A DNA stretch of 16,728 nt, taken from assembly GCA_903927775.1 (NCBI GenBank), contig CAIYOE010000078.1, positions 1 through 16,728 on the forward strand. The letters are read 5' to 3'. The position numbers and the translations under genes were made by a program. Below are positions 1 to 6,930 of this stretch, piece after piece. The notes under the pieces were generated by a model. It was not told the DNA's origin, made no database searches, and saw nothing but the letters and a program-made list of their open reading frames with translations. This stretch comes from an uncultured Micrococcales bacterium (lineage in GTDB: Bacteria > Actinomycetota > Actinomycetes > Actinomycetales > Microbacteriaceae). Positions within the stretch are counted from its first letter, which is position 1. Each line of letters starts with the position of its first letter.

Positions 1-611
1 ACGTTGAATACATAGATGATTGGCTTTGCGGTTAGCAAACCAAGTTCCTTGATTGGTTCCAGGTCAACGTCGCTCTGCGAAATTGGCTTGCCGGTGTCTA
101 GAACCTTGAGAGCTGCATCGATGGCCTCTAGCGCGGCCGGTTCGGCCTTCTTGCCCTTGACTTCTTTTTCGATTCGTGGACGAGACTTGTTCAGGGTCTC
201 CATGTCGGCCAAGATCAGCTCGGTGTTGATGGTTTCGATATCGCTCGCGGCATCAACCTTGCCGTCCACGTGCACTACATCGCTGTCTACAAAGCCGCGC
301 ACAACCTGCGCAATGGCGTCTGCCTCGCGGATGTTCGCAAGGAACTTGTTGCCCAGGCCTTCGCCCTCGCTGGCACCACGAACGATGCCCGCGATGTCTA
401 CGAACGAAACCGGCGCAGGGAGCAGCCGCTCGGAGCCGTACATCTCGGCAAGTTTGGCGAGCCTGGAGTCTGGAAGATTGACCACACCCACGTTTGGCTC
501 AATGGTGGCAAACGGGTAGTTTGCCGCCAGAACATTGTTCTTGGTGAGTGCGTTGAAGAGGGTCGACTTGCCTACGTTAGGCAGTCCCACGATTCCGATA
601 GTTAGAGCCAC
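1..611 (-). CDS. ychF: Ribosome-binding ATPase YchF (Obg family), 5' part only
   Basis: Cytosolic P-loop NTPase of the Obg/YchF subfamily. The family binds ribosomes, usually prefers ATP to GTP, and is linked to translation and stress responses. The first 203 codons are present and the gene runs off the left edge. Visible motifs are the P-loop GLPNVGKST (residues 9-17), the YPFATIEPNVG switch region (32-42) and DIAG (72-75), followed by the helical insertion typical of YchF. The edge falls at the first Asn of the expected NxxE motif (N203), which replaces NKxD in this subfamily. The start is GTG at 611-609, because the family begins just before the GIVGLPN strand. No Shine-Dalgarno is visible, and the divergent exonuclease begins only 22 bp away. 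Identification is secure; the C-terminal coiled coil and TGS domain lie outside the window. Confidence 0.96.
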   Translation of the reverse strand, partial: MALTIGIVGLPNVGKSTLFNALTKNNVLAANYPFATIEPNVGVVNLPDSRLAKLAEMYGSERLLPAPVSFVDIAGIVRGASEGEGLGNKFLANIREADAIAQVVRGFVDSDVVHVDGKVDAASDIETINTELILADMETLNKSRPRIEKEVKGKKAEPAALEAIDAALKVLDTGKPISQSDVDLEPIKELGLLTAKPIIYVFN

Positions 612-619
612 AAGATACG

Positions 620-627
620 AGTTTAAT
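620..627. promoter_or_regulatory. Overlapping divergent -10 elements for ychF and the exonuclease
   Basis: Only 22 bp separate the two divergent start codons. On the plus strand TTTAAT (622-627) ends 6 nt before the ATG at 634, the spacing expected if transcription starts at the A of ATG. On the minus strand TAAACT (625-620) ends 8 nt before the GTG at 611. Neither gene has a Shine-Dalgarno. This is inferred from spacing and hexamer shape only. Confidence 0.45.
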
Positions 628-633
628 TGGCTT

Positions 634-1197
634 ATGGCCCTGAACTTCACCGCGATCGACTTTGAGACCGCAAACGGCTCCCCCGCCAGCCCCTGCGCGG
701 TCGGTTTGGTGCGCGTCCGCGACGGCAAAATCGTTGACGGGTTCTCGGCTTTGTTCCTGCCGCCACCAGGTTTCCAGTACTTCCACCCAGGCAATATAAA
801 CGTGCATGGCATTCATCCCAGCGATGTTGCCGACGGCCCGGAATGGCATGAAATCTTGCCGTTGATGTTGGATTTCATTGGCACCGATGTTCTCATCGCG
901 CACAATGCTGTTTTCGACATGGGCGTTTTAAAAAAGAGCGCCGAGGCGATTTCGGTTGAGTTGCCCACTATCAGTTACACCTGTTCACTCCTTATTAGTA
1001 GGCGGGCCTATAACTTAGAAAGCTACCGATTGAACGCGGTTGCCTATGCGGTGGGTCATGAGGAATTTGATCACCACGATGCTCTAGCCGACGCTGATGC
1101 GTGTGCACGAATCATCATTCACGCTGCTAACCGCAAAGATGCAGAAGACCTGGATGGCCTACTTGCCGCCACAAAACAGGTTTTGAAACAGCTTTAA
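634..1197 (+). CDS. DEDDh-family 3'-5' exonuclease (DnaQ/epsilon-like)
   Basis: Stand-alone 187-residue exonuclease domain of the DnaQ-like DEDDh class, which degrades DNA or RNA from the 3' end with two metal ions. All catalytic residues can be seen: D9 and E11 in IDFETAN (Exo I), D95 in HNAVFD (Exo II), and H148 and D153 in HHDALADADA (Exo III). There is no BRCT, UvrC or polymerase domain, so it is probably not the replicative epsilon subunit; a repair or nucleotide-scavenging role is inferred. I chose ATG 634 because the catalytic strand starts a few residues later and a -10-like TTTAAT lies 6 nt upstream. An in-frame ORF extends further upstream but would run antisense through the ychF start. 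rmuC follows on the same strand after a short gap. Confidence 0.88.
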   Translation: MALNFTAIDFETANGSPASPCAVGLVRVRDGKIVDGFSALFLPPPGFQYFHPGNINVHGIHPSDVADGPEWHEILPLMLDFIGTDVLIAHNAVFDMGVLKKSAEAISVELPTISYTCSLLISRRAYNLESYRLNAVAYAVGHEEFDHHDALADADACARIIIHAANRKDAEDLDGLLAATKQVLKQL

Positions 1198-1224
1198 CTT
1201 TTTGGCTGTGATTCGTTGGCGTAA

Positions 1225-2436
1225 ATGTCAGGGGTGGCTGTCACACTTACTTTCATGAACCCATACATTCTTCTAATCATTGGTTTGGTTGCCGGCGGTG
1301 TCGCTGGCTTTTTCATTGCTAAGGCTGGCGCTAAGGGCGCTTCTACTCCTCTGGATTCCCGTAACTACGAAGCGGAACTTGCCGCCGCAAATGCGACCAT
1401 TTCCGGCCACCAAAATCGAATCGATGAGCTGAAGGCCGACATCGCTAATCGCGAGCAAAGAGCTCAGCAGGAAAACCGACTTGTAACCGAGCTAGCACCT
1501 GTCAAAGAGAACCTCCGCTTGATGCAAGAAGCTGTTTCCAAGATGGAAGAGGAACGCGGCAAGCAAGTAACAAGCCTCAACGAGGTCCTGCGTCAAAGCT
1601 TGGAAAGCGATGAACTTCTTCGCAAGCAGACGGAACAGCTCTCGAGCGCACTTAGTAACAACAGTTTGCGAGGAGTCTGGGGTGAAACTCAGCTTCGTCG
1701 CCTTGTTGAACTCGCGGGACTACTTAAGCATGCTGATTTTGATGAGCAAGCAACCGTCACTACGGGTCGAGCAGACATGATCATCAATCTCCCCGGGGGC
1801 AAGCAACTCGCGATTGACAGCAAGGTGCCATACAACTCTTACCAGGAGGCAACCAAAATAAGCACTCTGGCCGAAGGGGCTGAAAAAGCTCGTCGCGATG
1901 CCCTCCTGAAGGAACATGTAAAGGCGGTTCGTGGTCACATCGACGCCCTTGCAAGTCGCGCTTACTGGACTTCACTCAACGCGAGCCCAGACTTCGTTGT
2001 GTGCTTTATTCCTAGCGAGTCCTTGCTTGCTGCGTCACTCGAGGCCGACCCATCGATCCTTGAGTATGCCTTCAAAAACAATGTGGCCATGGCATCTCCA
2101 GTTAGCCTCTTCAGCGTTCTAAAAACCATCAATTTCATTTGGCGCCAGAACGTTGATGAAACTCAAGTTCGAAGCATGATAAAACTTGGCCACGAACTTT
2201 ACGAGCGTGTAGGAAAAATTGCCGAACTCGCAGATAAACTCGGCCGATCAATCCTGGGTAGCGTAAACGACTACAACAAGTTCATCTCGAGCTTCGAAGG
2301 ACGATTCCTAGTTACGGCTCGTAAACTAAACGACTTGGATGAGAACCAACTGAGCACCTCGTCAATTGATTCGCCAAAGGCAATCGAAGAAGCACCGAAA
2401 CAGATCACCGCCGGCGAGTTGCCCACCGACGAATAA
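1225..2436 (+). CDS. rmuC: DNA recombination protein RmuC
   Basis: RmuC family, implicated in limiting inversions and rearrangements at short inverted repeats; its core resembles PD-(D/E)XK nucleases. An N-terminal transmembrane helix (about residues 13-32) is followed by a Glu/Gln-rich coiled coil (about 45-145). The conserved core opens with RGVWGETQLRRLVE (149-162) and continues with the DSKVPYNSY segment (about 198-206) and later blocks such as NFIWRQ. The tail is short and acidic. The start is uncertain: ATG 1225 gives 403 residues, while ATG 1255 would begin directly before the membrane helix, as is common in the family. Neither has a clear ribosome site. It lies 27 bp after the exonuclease on the same strand, so the two may be co-transcribed, and it is followed by a long hairpin. 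Confidence 0.93.
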   Translation: MSGVAVTLTFMNPYILLIIGLVAGGVAGFFIAKAGAKGASTPLDSRNYEAELAAANATISGHQNRIDELKADIANREQRAQQENRLVTELAPVKENLRLMQEAVSKMEEERGKQVTSLNEVLRQSLESDELLRKQTEQLSSALSNNSLRGVWGETQLRRLVELAGLLKHADFDEQATVTTGRADMIINLPGGKQLAIDSKVPYNSYQEATKISTLAEGAEKARRDALLKEHVKAVRGHIDALASRAYWTSLNASPDFVVCFIPSESLLAASLEADPSILEYAFKNNVAMASPVSLFSVLKTINFIWRQNVDETQVRSMIKLGHELYERVGKIAELADKLGRSILGSVNDYNKFISSFEGRFLVTARKLNDLDENQLSTSSIDSPKAIEEAPKQITAGELPTDE

Positions 2437-2467
2437 CCGAGAAACAACCAGTTTCGTAAAAACTCAA

Positions 2468-2507
2468 CGGAATCCGCAGCCCTGGGAACAGGAAACTGCG
2501 GATTCCG
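2468..2507 (+). terminator. Long hairpin after rmuC, no clear U-tract
   Basis: A perfect 12-bp inverted repeat (2468-2479 with 2496-2507). Inside it a second 4-bp stem, CCTG/CAGG (2481-2484, 2489-2492), is closed by a GGAA tetraloop of the GNRA type. The GNRA loop exists only in plus-strand RNA. Downstream is CATTTAGT, not a run of T, so this is either a U-poor terminator for rmuC or a structured element before the pfkB promoter. Confidence 0.6.
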
Positions 2508-2552
2508 CATTTAGTACACGATTCTGATTTTCGGCTGAAACAATCCCTTGGC

Positions 2553-2558
2553 TATACT
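2553..2558 (+). promoter_or_regulatory. -10 element of the PfkB-family kinase gene
   Basis: TATACT is the best -10 hexamer in the 2437-2650 gap. It lies about 92 nt before the kinase ATG, so the mRNA would carry a leader. That leader contains a 6-bp stem-loop (GCTACG 2589-2594 with CGTAGC 2603-2608) and a short open frame. I see no convincing -35. Confidence 0.45.
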
Positions 2559-2567
2559 TTGGGGAGC

Positions 2568-2651
2568 GTGCCTACAACGGAGTCTGCCGCTACGCATTTA
2601 TCCGTAGCTTTCAACAAGGCTGTCCAAAAGAACCTTTTTAGGAGTTTCTAA
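2568..2651 (+). other. Possible 27-codon leader ORF overlapping the kinase start
   Basis: A GTG-started open frame of 27 codons begins 9 nt after the TATACT hexamer. It ends in TAA (2649-2651), whose last A is the first base of the kinase ATG, giving a TAATG coupling junction. Its last codons contain the kinase Shine-Dalgarno AGGAG (2640-2644). The peptide would begin MPTTESAATH. An open frame this short can occur by chance, so this is a candidate leader peptide and not an established gene. Confidence 0.22.
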
Positions 2652-3676
2652 TGACCGGCATCTCCCACAACACCGCGGTGGTAACTCTTACCCCGGCACC
2701 GGTGCTCGACCGCACCTACTTCGTACACGACCTAATCCCAGGCGGAGTAAACCGCGCCGACGGCGTAGGCGAGGAACTCTCCGGCAAAGGCATCAACGTT
2801 AGCCGTGGCCTTTACCTAGCCGGAATCGAAGCACCTGCGGTTGTACCAGTAGGAAACGGAGACACCAGCGTTCTAGAGCGCACCGGATCAACCAAGATAG
2901 TTCGCCCACTTTGGGTCGAAGGCACCCTACGCGTGTCCACCACAATCATCGAAAACCACGGCACCACCACCAGAATCACCGAGCCACCGCGCCCGCTAAC
3001 CGCAGACGACTGGCAAGCAGTGATGGACCTAACCGAGAAGACCGTAATCGAAACTGGCGCCAAATGGCTGGTAATCGCAGGTTCTCACCCGGTAGACCAA
3101 CTGACCGGCGAATTCATCGACCTAACTCGCCTATTCGACCGCATGGACCAAATGGGTGTTCGAATCGCCCTAGACACCAGTGGCAAGCCACTGAACACCT
3201 GGGCTCGCAGCGGGCGCGCAGCGATCATAAAGCCAAACTGCGAAGAGCTTGCTTCCGCGGTTGGTCGCACTCTGCTCACAGTGGGCGACGTCATCGATGC
3301 CGCCACCGAGCTGTGCAACCATGGAATTGAAGCCGTGCTGGCGTCTATGGGATCCGATGGCATCATCGCTGTTACTAAAGAAGGCGCGTTTGGAGCCAAG
3401 ACCGCGCCTGTCAAGGTAATCAACACCGTTGGTGCCGGCGATGCCACATTGGCGGGATTCCTAAGCGCTGTAACCACTAATCCCCTCGCCGAGGGCGAAA
3501 CCGTATTAGGCGTTGGCTTCGATGTCATTCGAGGAGCACTCACCGGAGTCCAGTGGGGAGCAATCGCTGTCACGCAACCAAGTTCGGGTCTAGAAAACAT
3601 CGACCACCTGCCGGAATCGTTCCTGATCGAGGCCCCGGACCGCAACAAGTACCTTGAGGAACCGGCACACGCCTAA
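2651..3676 (+). CDS. PfkB-family hexose-phosphate kinase (1-phosphofructokinase type)
   Basis: Ribokinase/PfkB-superfamily kinase of the FruK/LacC/PfkB-6PFK branch (341 residues), transferring phosphate from ATP to a sugar phosphate. Visible motifs are the N-terminal TLTPAPVLDRTYFV block (12-25), the substrate loop SGKGINVSRGL (44-54), LDTSG (174-178), IKPNCEEL (193-200), and the anion hole with catalytic base NTVGAGD (258-264, D264). The substrate cannot be told from sequence: fructose 1-phosphate, fructose 6-phosphate or tagatose 6-phosphate are all possible. No PTS fructose permease lies alongside; instead glpX and fba follow, so I lean towards making fructose 1,6-bisphosphate for glycolysis. 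The start is supported by AGGAG (2640-2644) 6 nt before the ATG. The stop codon overlaps that of convergent glpX. Confidence 0.87.
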   Translation: MTGISHNTAVVTLTPAPVLDRTYFVHDLIPGGVNRADGVGEELSGKGINVSRGLYLAGIEAPAVVPVGNGDTSVLERTGSTKIVRPLWVEGTLRVSTTIIENHGTTTRITEPPRPLTADDWQAVMDLTEKTVIETGAKWLVIAGSHPVDQLTGEFIDLTRLFDRMDQMGVRIALDTSGKPLNTWARSGRAAIIKPNCEELASAVGRTLLTVGDVIDAATELCNHGIEAVLASMGSDGIIAVTKEGAFGAKTAPVKVINTVGAGDATLAGFLSAVTTNPLAEGETVLGVGFDVIRGALTGVQWGAIAVTQPSSGLENIDHLPESFLIEAPDRNKYLEEPAHA

Positions 3677-4623
3677 CGCGGAATTCGAACCTCAAGCAAT
3701 CTTGGCTGGCCAAAATCGCTGTCCAGTACAAAACTCTGCAGGTGCATTTCGTTGTCTACCTCTTTGATGCCCGCTGTCAAAAGACCATCGGTTAGCCCGG
3801 TTAGCACAAAAATAAACCTCTCCCCGCTAGCCAGATCATCGAGCTCGAATTTACGTTCGATATCGTTGCCCGAAGCCAAAGCCCGACTCATCTCATCGGG
3901 GCTCAACGGCATGAGCCTCCCCTGCATAAATCCACCCAGCGCCTGAACCGCACAGGCAGTGACAACTCCTTCTGGATTACCCCCAATGCCCAGCAGCAAA
4001 TCAACTCCAACGTCGCCAACCGCCGCCGCTACGGCCATGGCAACATCTCCCTCGGCAAAACGCACCCAGTTGGCTCCAAACCCTTGAACACTTGCAATCA
4101 GATCACGATTGCGACCTTTATCAATCACAGCCACGTTTAACATAGAGACCGGTTTTCCCAAGGCGTCAGCCAGTAGCCGCATGTTTTGCTCGGGTGTGAA
4201 ATCCAAGTCCAGTAGGTCACGCCCGGCCGGGCCTGACACAATTTTCTGCATGTAGTGCACTTCTGGCGCGTTCATCATGCCACCCCTGGGGCAAGCGGCC
4301 ATTACACTCACCGCTCCAGGTAGCCCTTCGGCAGCGAGTGCAGTGCCATCGATGGGGTCCACAGCGATGTCCCATTCGAGCGGCTGTCCGGCACCAATAA
4401 TTTCACCGCTGAAAAGCATGGGGGCTTCGTCTTTTTCACCCTCGCCAATGACCACAACTCCGCCAAAGTTAGCGGCTCGTAGCGATGCCCGCATGGCATC
4501 TACAGCTGCGCCATCGACGGCATTTTTATCGCCTTTTCCAACGAGTCGCCAACTGCCAACCGCTGCGGCGATCGTGGCTGCAAAAATGTCAATTGTTGGC
4601 TGCCCAAGGTGGGTCTCTGACAC
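3673..4623 (-). CDS. glpX: Class II fructose-1,6-bisphosphatase GlpX
   Basis: Hydrolyses fructose 1,6-bisphosphate to fructose 6-phosphate, the committed gluconeogenic step, in the cytosol. The metal site is complete: D32 in GKGDKNAVDGAA, E61 in GEGEKDEAPML, D89 and D92 in DPIDGT, and E218 in GGNPEGVV, matching the E. coli GlpX layout. At 316 residues it is close to the usual family length. Translation starts at GTG (4623-4621), preceded by AGGAG (4636-4632) with 8 nt spacing. It is convergent with the PfkB kinase: both stops lie in the same CTAA (3673-3676), so no terminator fits between them. It is divergent from fba, 110 bp away. In M. tuberculosis, as I recall, glpX sits beside fum, so here it has been regrouped with the other hexose-bisphosphate genes. 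Confidence 0.96.
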   Translation of the reverse strand: MSETHLGQPTIDIFAATIAAAVGSWRLVGKGDKNAVDGAAVDAMRASLRAANFGGVVVIGEGEKDEAPMLFSGEIIGAGQPLEWDIAVDPIDGTALAAEGLPGAVSVMAACPRGGMMNAPEVHYMQKIVSGPAGRDLLDLDFTPEQNMRLLADALGKPVSMLNVAVIDKGRNRDLIASVQGFGANWVRFAEGDVAMAVAAAVGDVGVDLLLGIGGNPEGVVTACAVQALGGFMQGRLMPLSPDEMSRALASGNDIERKFELDDLASGERFIFVLTGLTDGLLTAGIKEVDNEMHLQSFVLDSDFGQPRLLEVRIPR

Positions 4624-4666
4624 GACGCGTTCTCCTAACCGGGCACTTTTAGAAAGCGTAACTTGG

Positions 4667-4672
4667 TAGCAT
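4667..4672 (+). promoter_or_regulatory. Weak -10 candidate for fba
   Basis: TAGCAT has the TAnnnT shape and lies about 60 nt before the fba ATG. It is the same hexamer that precedes the prenyltransferase gene at 15311. I see no good -35. The ribosome site AAAGGAA sits near 4720-4726. Confidence 0.3.
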
Positions 4673-4733
4673 CATAGGCAAGCCCAACGAAGCGCTTTCC
4701 GTCCGAAAACTTTTCATTCCAAAGGAACGCAGC

Positions 4734-5759
4734 ATGCCTGTAGCAACCCCAGACCAGTACCTAGAAATGCTAGACCGCGCCAAAAAGCACGGCTTCGCTT
4801 ATCCAGCCATCAATGTCAGCAGTTCGCAGACTTTGAACGCAGCCTTGGCTGGTCTTCAGGCAGCGGGCTCCGATGGCATCATTCAGGTAACCACCGGTGG
4901 CGGCGACTACTGGTCTGGACCGACAGTAAAGAACATGGCCTCGGGTGCGGCAGCGATGGCCGTCTTTGCCCGCGAAGTTGCAAAGAACTACGGAATTACC
5001 GTTGCACTTCACACCGACCACTGCGCCAAGCACCAGCTAGACACCTTTGTTCGCCCACTTATTGCAATCAGCCAGGAGCGCGTGCGCAACGGCGAAGTTG
5101 CCTTGTTCAACTCGCACATGTGGGATGGCTCGGCTGTTCCTATGGCCGAGAACCTCGAGATTGCTCAGGAAATGCTCAAGCTCACCAAGGGAATTGGCTC
5201 GCTACTTGAAATCGAAGTTGGAGTAGTCGGCGGCGAAGAAGACGGAATCGAAGGCAGCCACGGAGCCGAAATGTACTCGACCGTTGCAGATGGCCTTGCG
5301 ACCGCCGAGGCACTTGGCCTTGGCGAGAACGGCCGCTACCTGGTCGCCCTAACCTTCGGTAACGTCCACGGAGTTTACAAGCCGGGCAACGTTGTGTTGC
5401 GCCCCGAGCTTCTGGGAGAGATCCAGGCTGCAGTTGGTGCCAAGTACGGCAAAGATAAGCCATTCGACCTAGTGTTCCACGGTGGATCGGGTTCATCGGC
5501 TCAGGAGATCGCTACCGCGGTTAGCCACGGTGTTATCAAGATGAACATCGACACCGACCTACAGTACGCATTCACCCGCCCAATCGCGGCTCACATGTTC
5601 ACCAACTACGACGGCGTTCTAAAGGTCGACGGCGAAGTTGGAAACAAGAAGGCCTACGACCCACGCGCCTGGGGCAAAATCGGCGAGGCCGGCATGTCTG
5701 CTCGTGTTGTTGAAGCCGCTGGCGAGCTTGGCTCAGCCGGAAATAGCATGTCGCTATAG
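4734..5759 (+). CDS. fba: Class II fructose-bisphosphate aldolase
   Basis: Zinc-dependent aldolase interconverting fructose 1,6-bisphosphate with dihydroxyacetone phosphate and glyceraldehyde 3-phosphate. The 341 residues have the class IIA features: LHTDHCAK with catalytic D95 and zinc ligand H96, zinc ligands H212 (NVHGVYKPG) and H249 (FHGGSGS), the EIEVGVVGGEEDG block (159-171) and NIDTDLQYA (271-279) for the substrate phosphate. ATG 4734 is preceded by AAAGGAA at a normal distance. It shares substrate with GlpX (divergent) and the product of a phosphofructokinase-type reaction by the PfkB protein upstream. A strong intrinsic terminator follows the stop by 12 bp. Confidence 0.97.
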   Translation: MPVATPDQYLEMLDRAKKHGFAYPAINVSSSQTLNAALAGLQAAGSDGIIQVTTGGGDYWSGPTVKNMASGAAAMAVFAREVAKNYGITVALHTDHCAKHQLDTFVRPLIAISQERVRNGEVALFNSHMWDGSAVPMAENLEIAQEMLKLTKGIGSLLEIEVGVVGGEEDGIEGSHGAEMYSTVADGLATAEALGLGENGRYLVALTFGNVHGVYKPGNVVLRPELLGEIQAAVGAKYGKDKPFDLVFHGGSGSSAQEIATAVSHGVIKMNIDTDLQYAFTRPIAAHMFTNYDGVLKVDGEVGNKKAYDPRAWGKIGEAGMSARVVEAAGELGSAGNSMSL

Positions 5760-5771
5760 TGTTAAAAACTG

Positions 5772-5802
5772 AAAAACCCCGCTCTTTTTGAGCGGGGTTT
5801 TT
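5772..5802. terminator. Bidirectional intrinsic terminator between fba and ispH
   Basis: A perfect 13-bp stem, AAAAACCCCGCTC / GAGCGGGGTTTTT, around a TTTTT loop. GC-rich core, an A-run on the left and a T-run on the right make it a canonical rho-independent terminator in both directions, serving convergent fba and ispH. Confidence 0.93.
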
Positions 5803-5837
5803 ACTTAACCAATTGGTTTATGCCAGAAATATTGGGG

Positions 5838-6905
5838 CTACGCGCGTTTGGTTTTGTTGCTCACATCGTTGCCGGCGGCTTTGAGGTCCTTGCGAAGTTC
5901 CGGTGGTAGCGAGAACTGAATGTCTTCTTCTGCCGTTGTCACGTTACGCACATCGCCATAACCGCGAACGGATAGGTATTCAAGCACTCCATCGACCAAC
6001 ACCTCTGGCACAGACGCACCAGATGTCACGCCCACGGTTTCAACTCCGTCGAACCAGACTTCCTGAATCTCGCTGGCGTCGTCGACTCGGTACGCGGTTT
6101 TGGCACCCGCATCCAAAGCCACCTCAACCAAACGAACTGTGTTCGAAGAGTTTGCAGACCCAACCACGATCACAAGGTCGCTCTGAGCGCCAACCTTTTT
6201 AATGGCGACTTGGCGGTTCTGTGTTGCGTAGCAAATGTCGTCGCTTGGAGGATTCTGCAATGTAGGGACCCCAATGCGCAAGTGCTTCACAGTTTCCATG
6301 GTTTCGTCCACGCTGAGTGTGGTTTGGCTCAGCCAAATCACCTTGTTTGGATCGCGAATCACGGCGTTTTTGGCACCCTCCGGGCCATCGATGATTTGCA
6401 CGTGGTTTGGCGCTTCCCCGGCGGTTCCTTCGACTTCTTCGTGGCCGTCGTGCCCGATCAGCAGAATGTCGTAATCCTCGGACGCGAATCGTTGGACTTC
6501 ACGGTGAACTTTTGTCACTAGCGGGCAGGTGGCATCGATGGTTTGTAGTTGGCGGTCCGCGGCTGCCGCAACCACGGCCGGAGACACACCGTGGGCCGAG
6601 AAAACCAAACGCGAACCAACTGGAACTTCGTCGACTTCGTCTACGAAGATGGCTCCGCGGGTTTCCAAACTCGAGACCACATGCTTGTTGTGAACAATTT
6701 GTTTACGCACATAGATTGGCGCGCCGTAGTGGTCCAATGCTTTTTCAACAGCGATGACGGCCCGATCGACACCTGCACAATACCCGCGAGGCGAGGCGAG
6801 TAGTACTTTTTTACCGATACCGACTGCAACCGCCGCACCTGCGTTGGAGTGGGTTGGTAGCGCCTCGGGATGTCCTAGCGCAGCTGTAGGCTTAATGTCA
6901 GTCAC
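5838..6905 (-). CDS. ispH: 4-hydroxy-3-methylbut-2-enyl diphosphate reductase
   Basis: Last enzyme of the MEP pathway: an iron-sulfur protein reducing HMBPP to IPP and DMAPP. Numbering from GTG 6905 (355 residues), the cluster cysteines are C43 ([12 protein letters not shown]), C127 (DATCPLV) and C225 ([12 protein letters not shown]). Substrate-site residues include H72 (IVHNKH), H105 (SAHGVS), H155 and E157 ([10 protein letters not shown]), and the SANSSNT block (250-256). The reading frame stays open upstream to about 7145, but that would overlap the whole start of divergent xseA. GTG 6905 leaves about 32 residues before the first conserved strand. A GGAGG directly abuts this GTG, too close for a normal ribosome site, while TATCAT sits exactly 6 nt upstream, which suggests a leaderless start. 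Confidence 0.95.
   Translation of the reverse strand: MTDIKPTAALGHPEALPTHSNAGAAVAVGIGKKVLLASPRGYCAGVDRAVIAVEKALDHYGAPIYVRKQIVHNKHVVSSLETRGAIFVDEVDEVPVGSRLVFSAHGVSPAVVAAAADRQLQTIDATCPLVTKVHREVQRFASEDYDILLIGHDGHEEVEGTAGEAPNHVQIIDGPEGAKNAVIRDPNKVIWLSQTTLSVDETMETVKHLRIGVPTLQNPPSDDICYATQNRQVAIKKVGAQSDLVIVVGSANSSNTVRLVEVALDAGAKTAYRVDDASEIQEVWFDGVETVGVTSGASVPEVLVDGVLEYLSVRGYGDVRNVTTAEEDIQFSLPPELRKDLKAAGNDVSNKTKRA
6887..6892 (+). promoter_or_regulatory. -10 candidate for the xseA operon, inside the ispH 5' end
   Basis: TAGGCT lies 38 nt before the xseA ATG, inside the first codons of divergent ispH. The same hexamer precedes the hemolysin III gene at 15363. A transcript starting about 7 nt later would include the AAAGG (6917-6921) ribosome site. 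No clear -35 was seen, so this is tentative. Confidence 0.28.
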
Positions 6906-6911
6906 CCTCCA

Positions 6912-6917
6912 ATGATA
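6912..6917 (-). promoter_or_regulatory. -10 element for leaderless ispH
   Basis: Read on the minus strand, TATCAT is followed by 6 nt (TGGAGG) and then the GTG start at 6905. This places the likely transcription start on the G of GTG. Confidence 0.5.
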
Positions 6918-6930
6918 AAGGCAGAACACT

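Noticed and set aside
16..519. 167-codon plus-strand frame opposite ychF
   Set aside because: Ser-rich mirror of the ychF codons; the minus strand encodes an unmistakable YchF GTPase domain.
2441..2455. 5-bp inverted repeat GAAAC/GTTTC just after the rmuC stop
   Set aside because: Too short and AT-rich to be a convincing terminator next to the 12-bp hairpin that follows.
3085..3648. 187-codon frame antisense to the PfkB kinase
   Set aside because: Ser/Pro/Arg-rich shadow of a well-supported gene with no recognisable domain.
5807..5818. 12-bp perfect palindrome AACCAATTGGTT
   Set aside because: It lies just after the strong terminator between two convergent 3' ends, where an operator would have no gene to control; probably chance.
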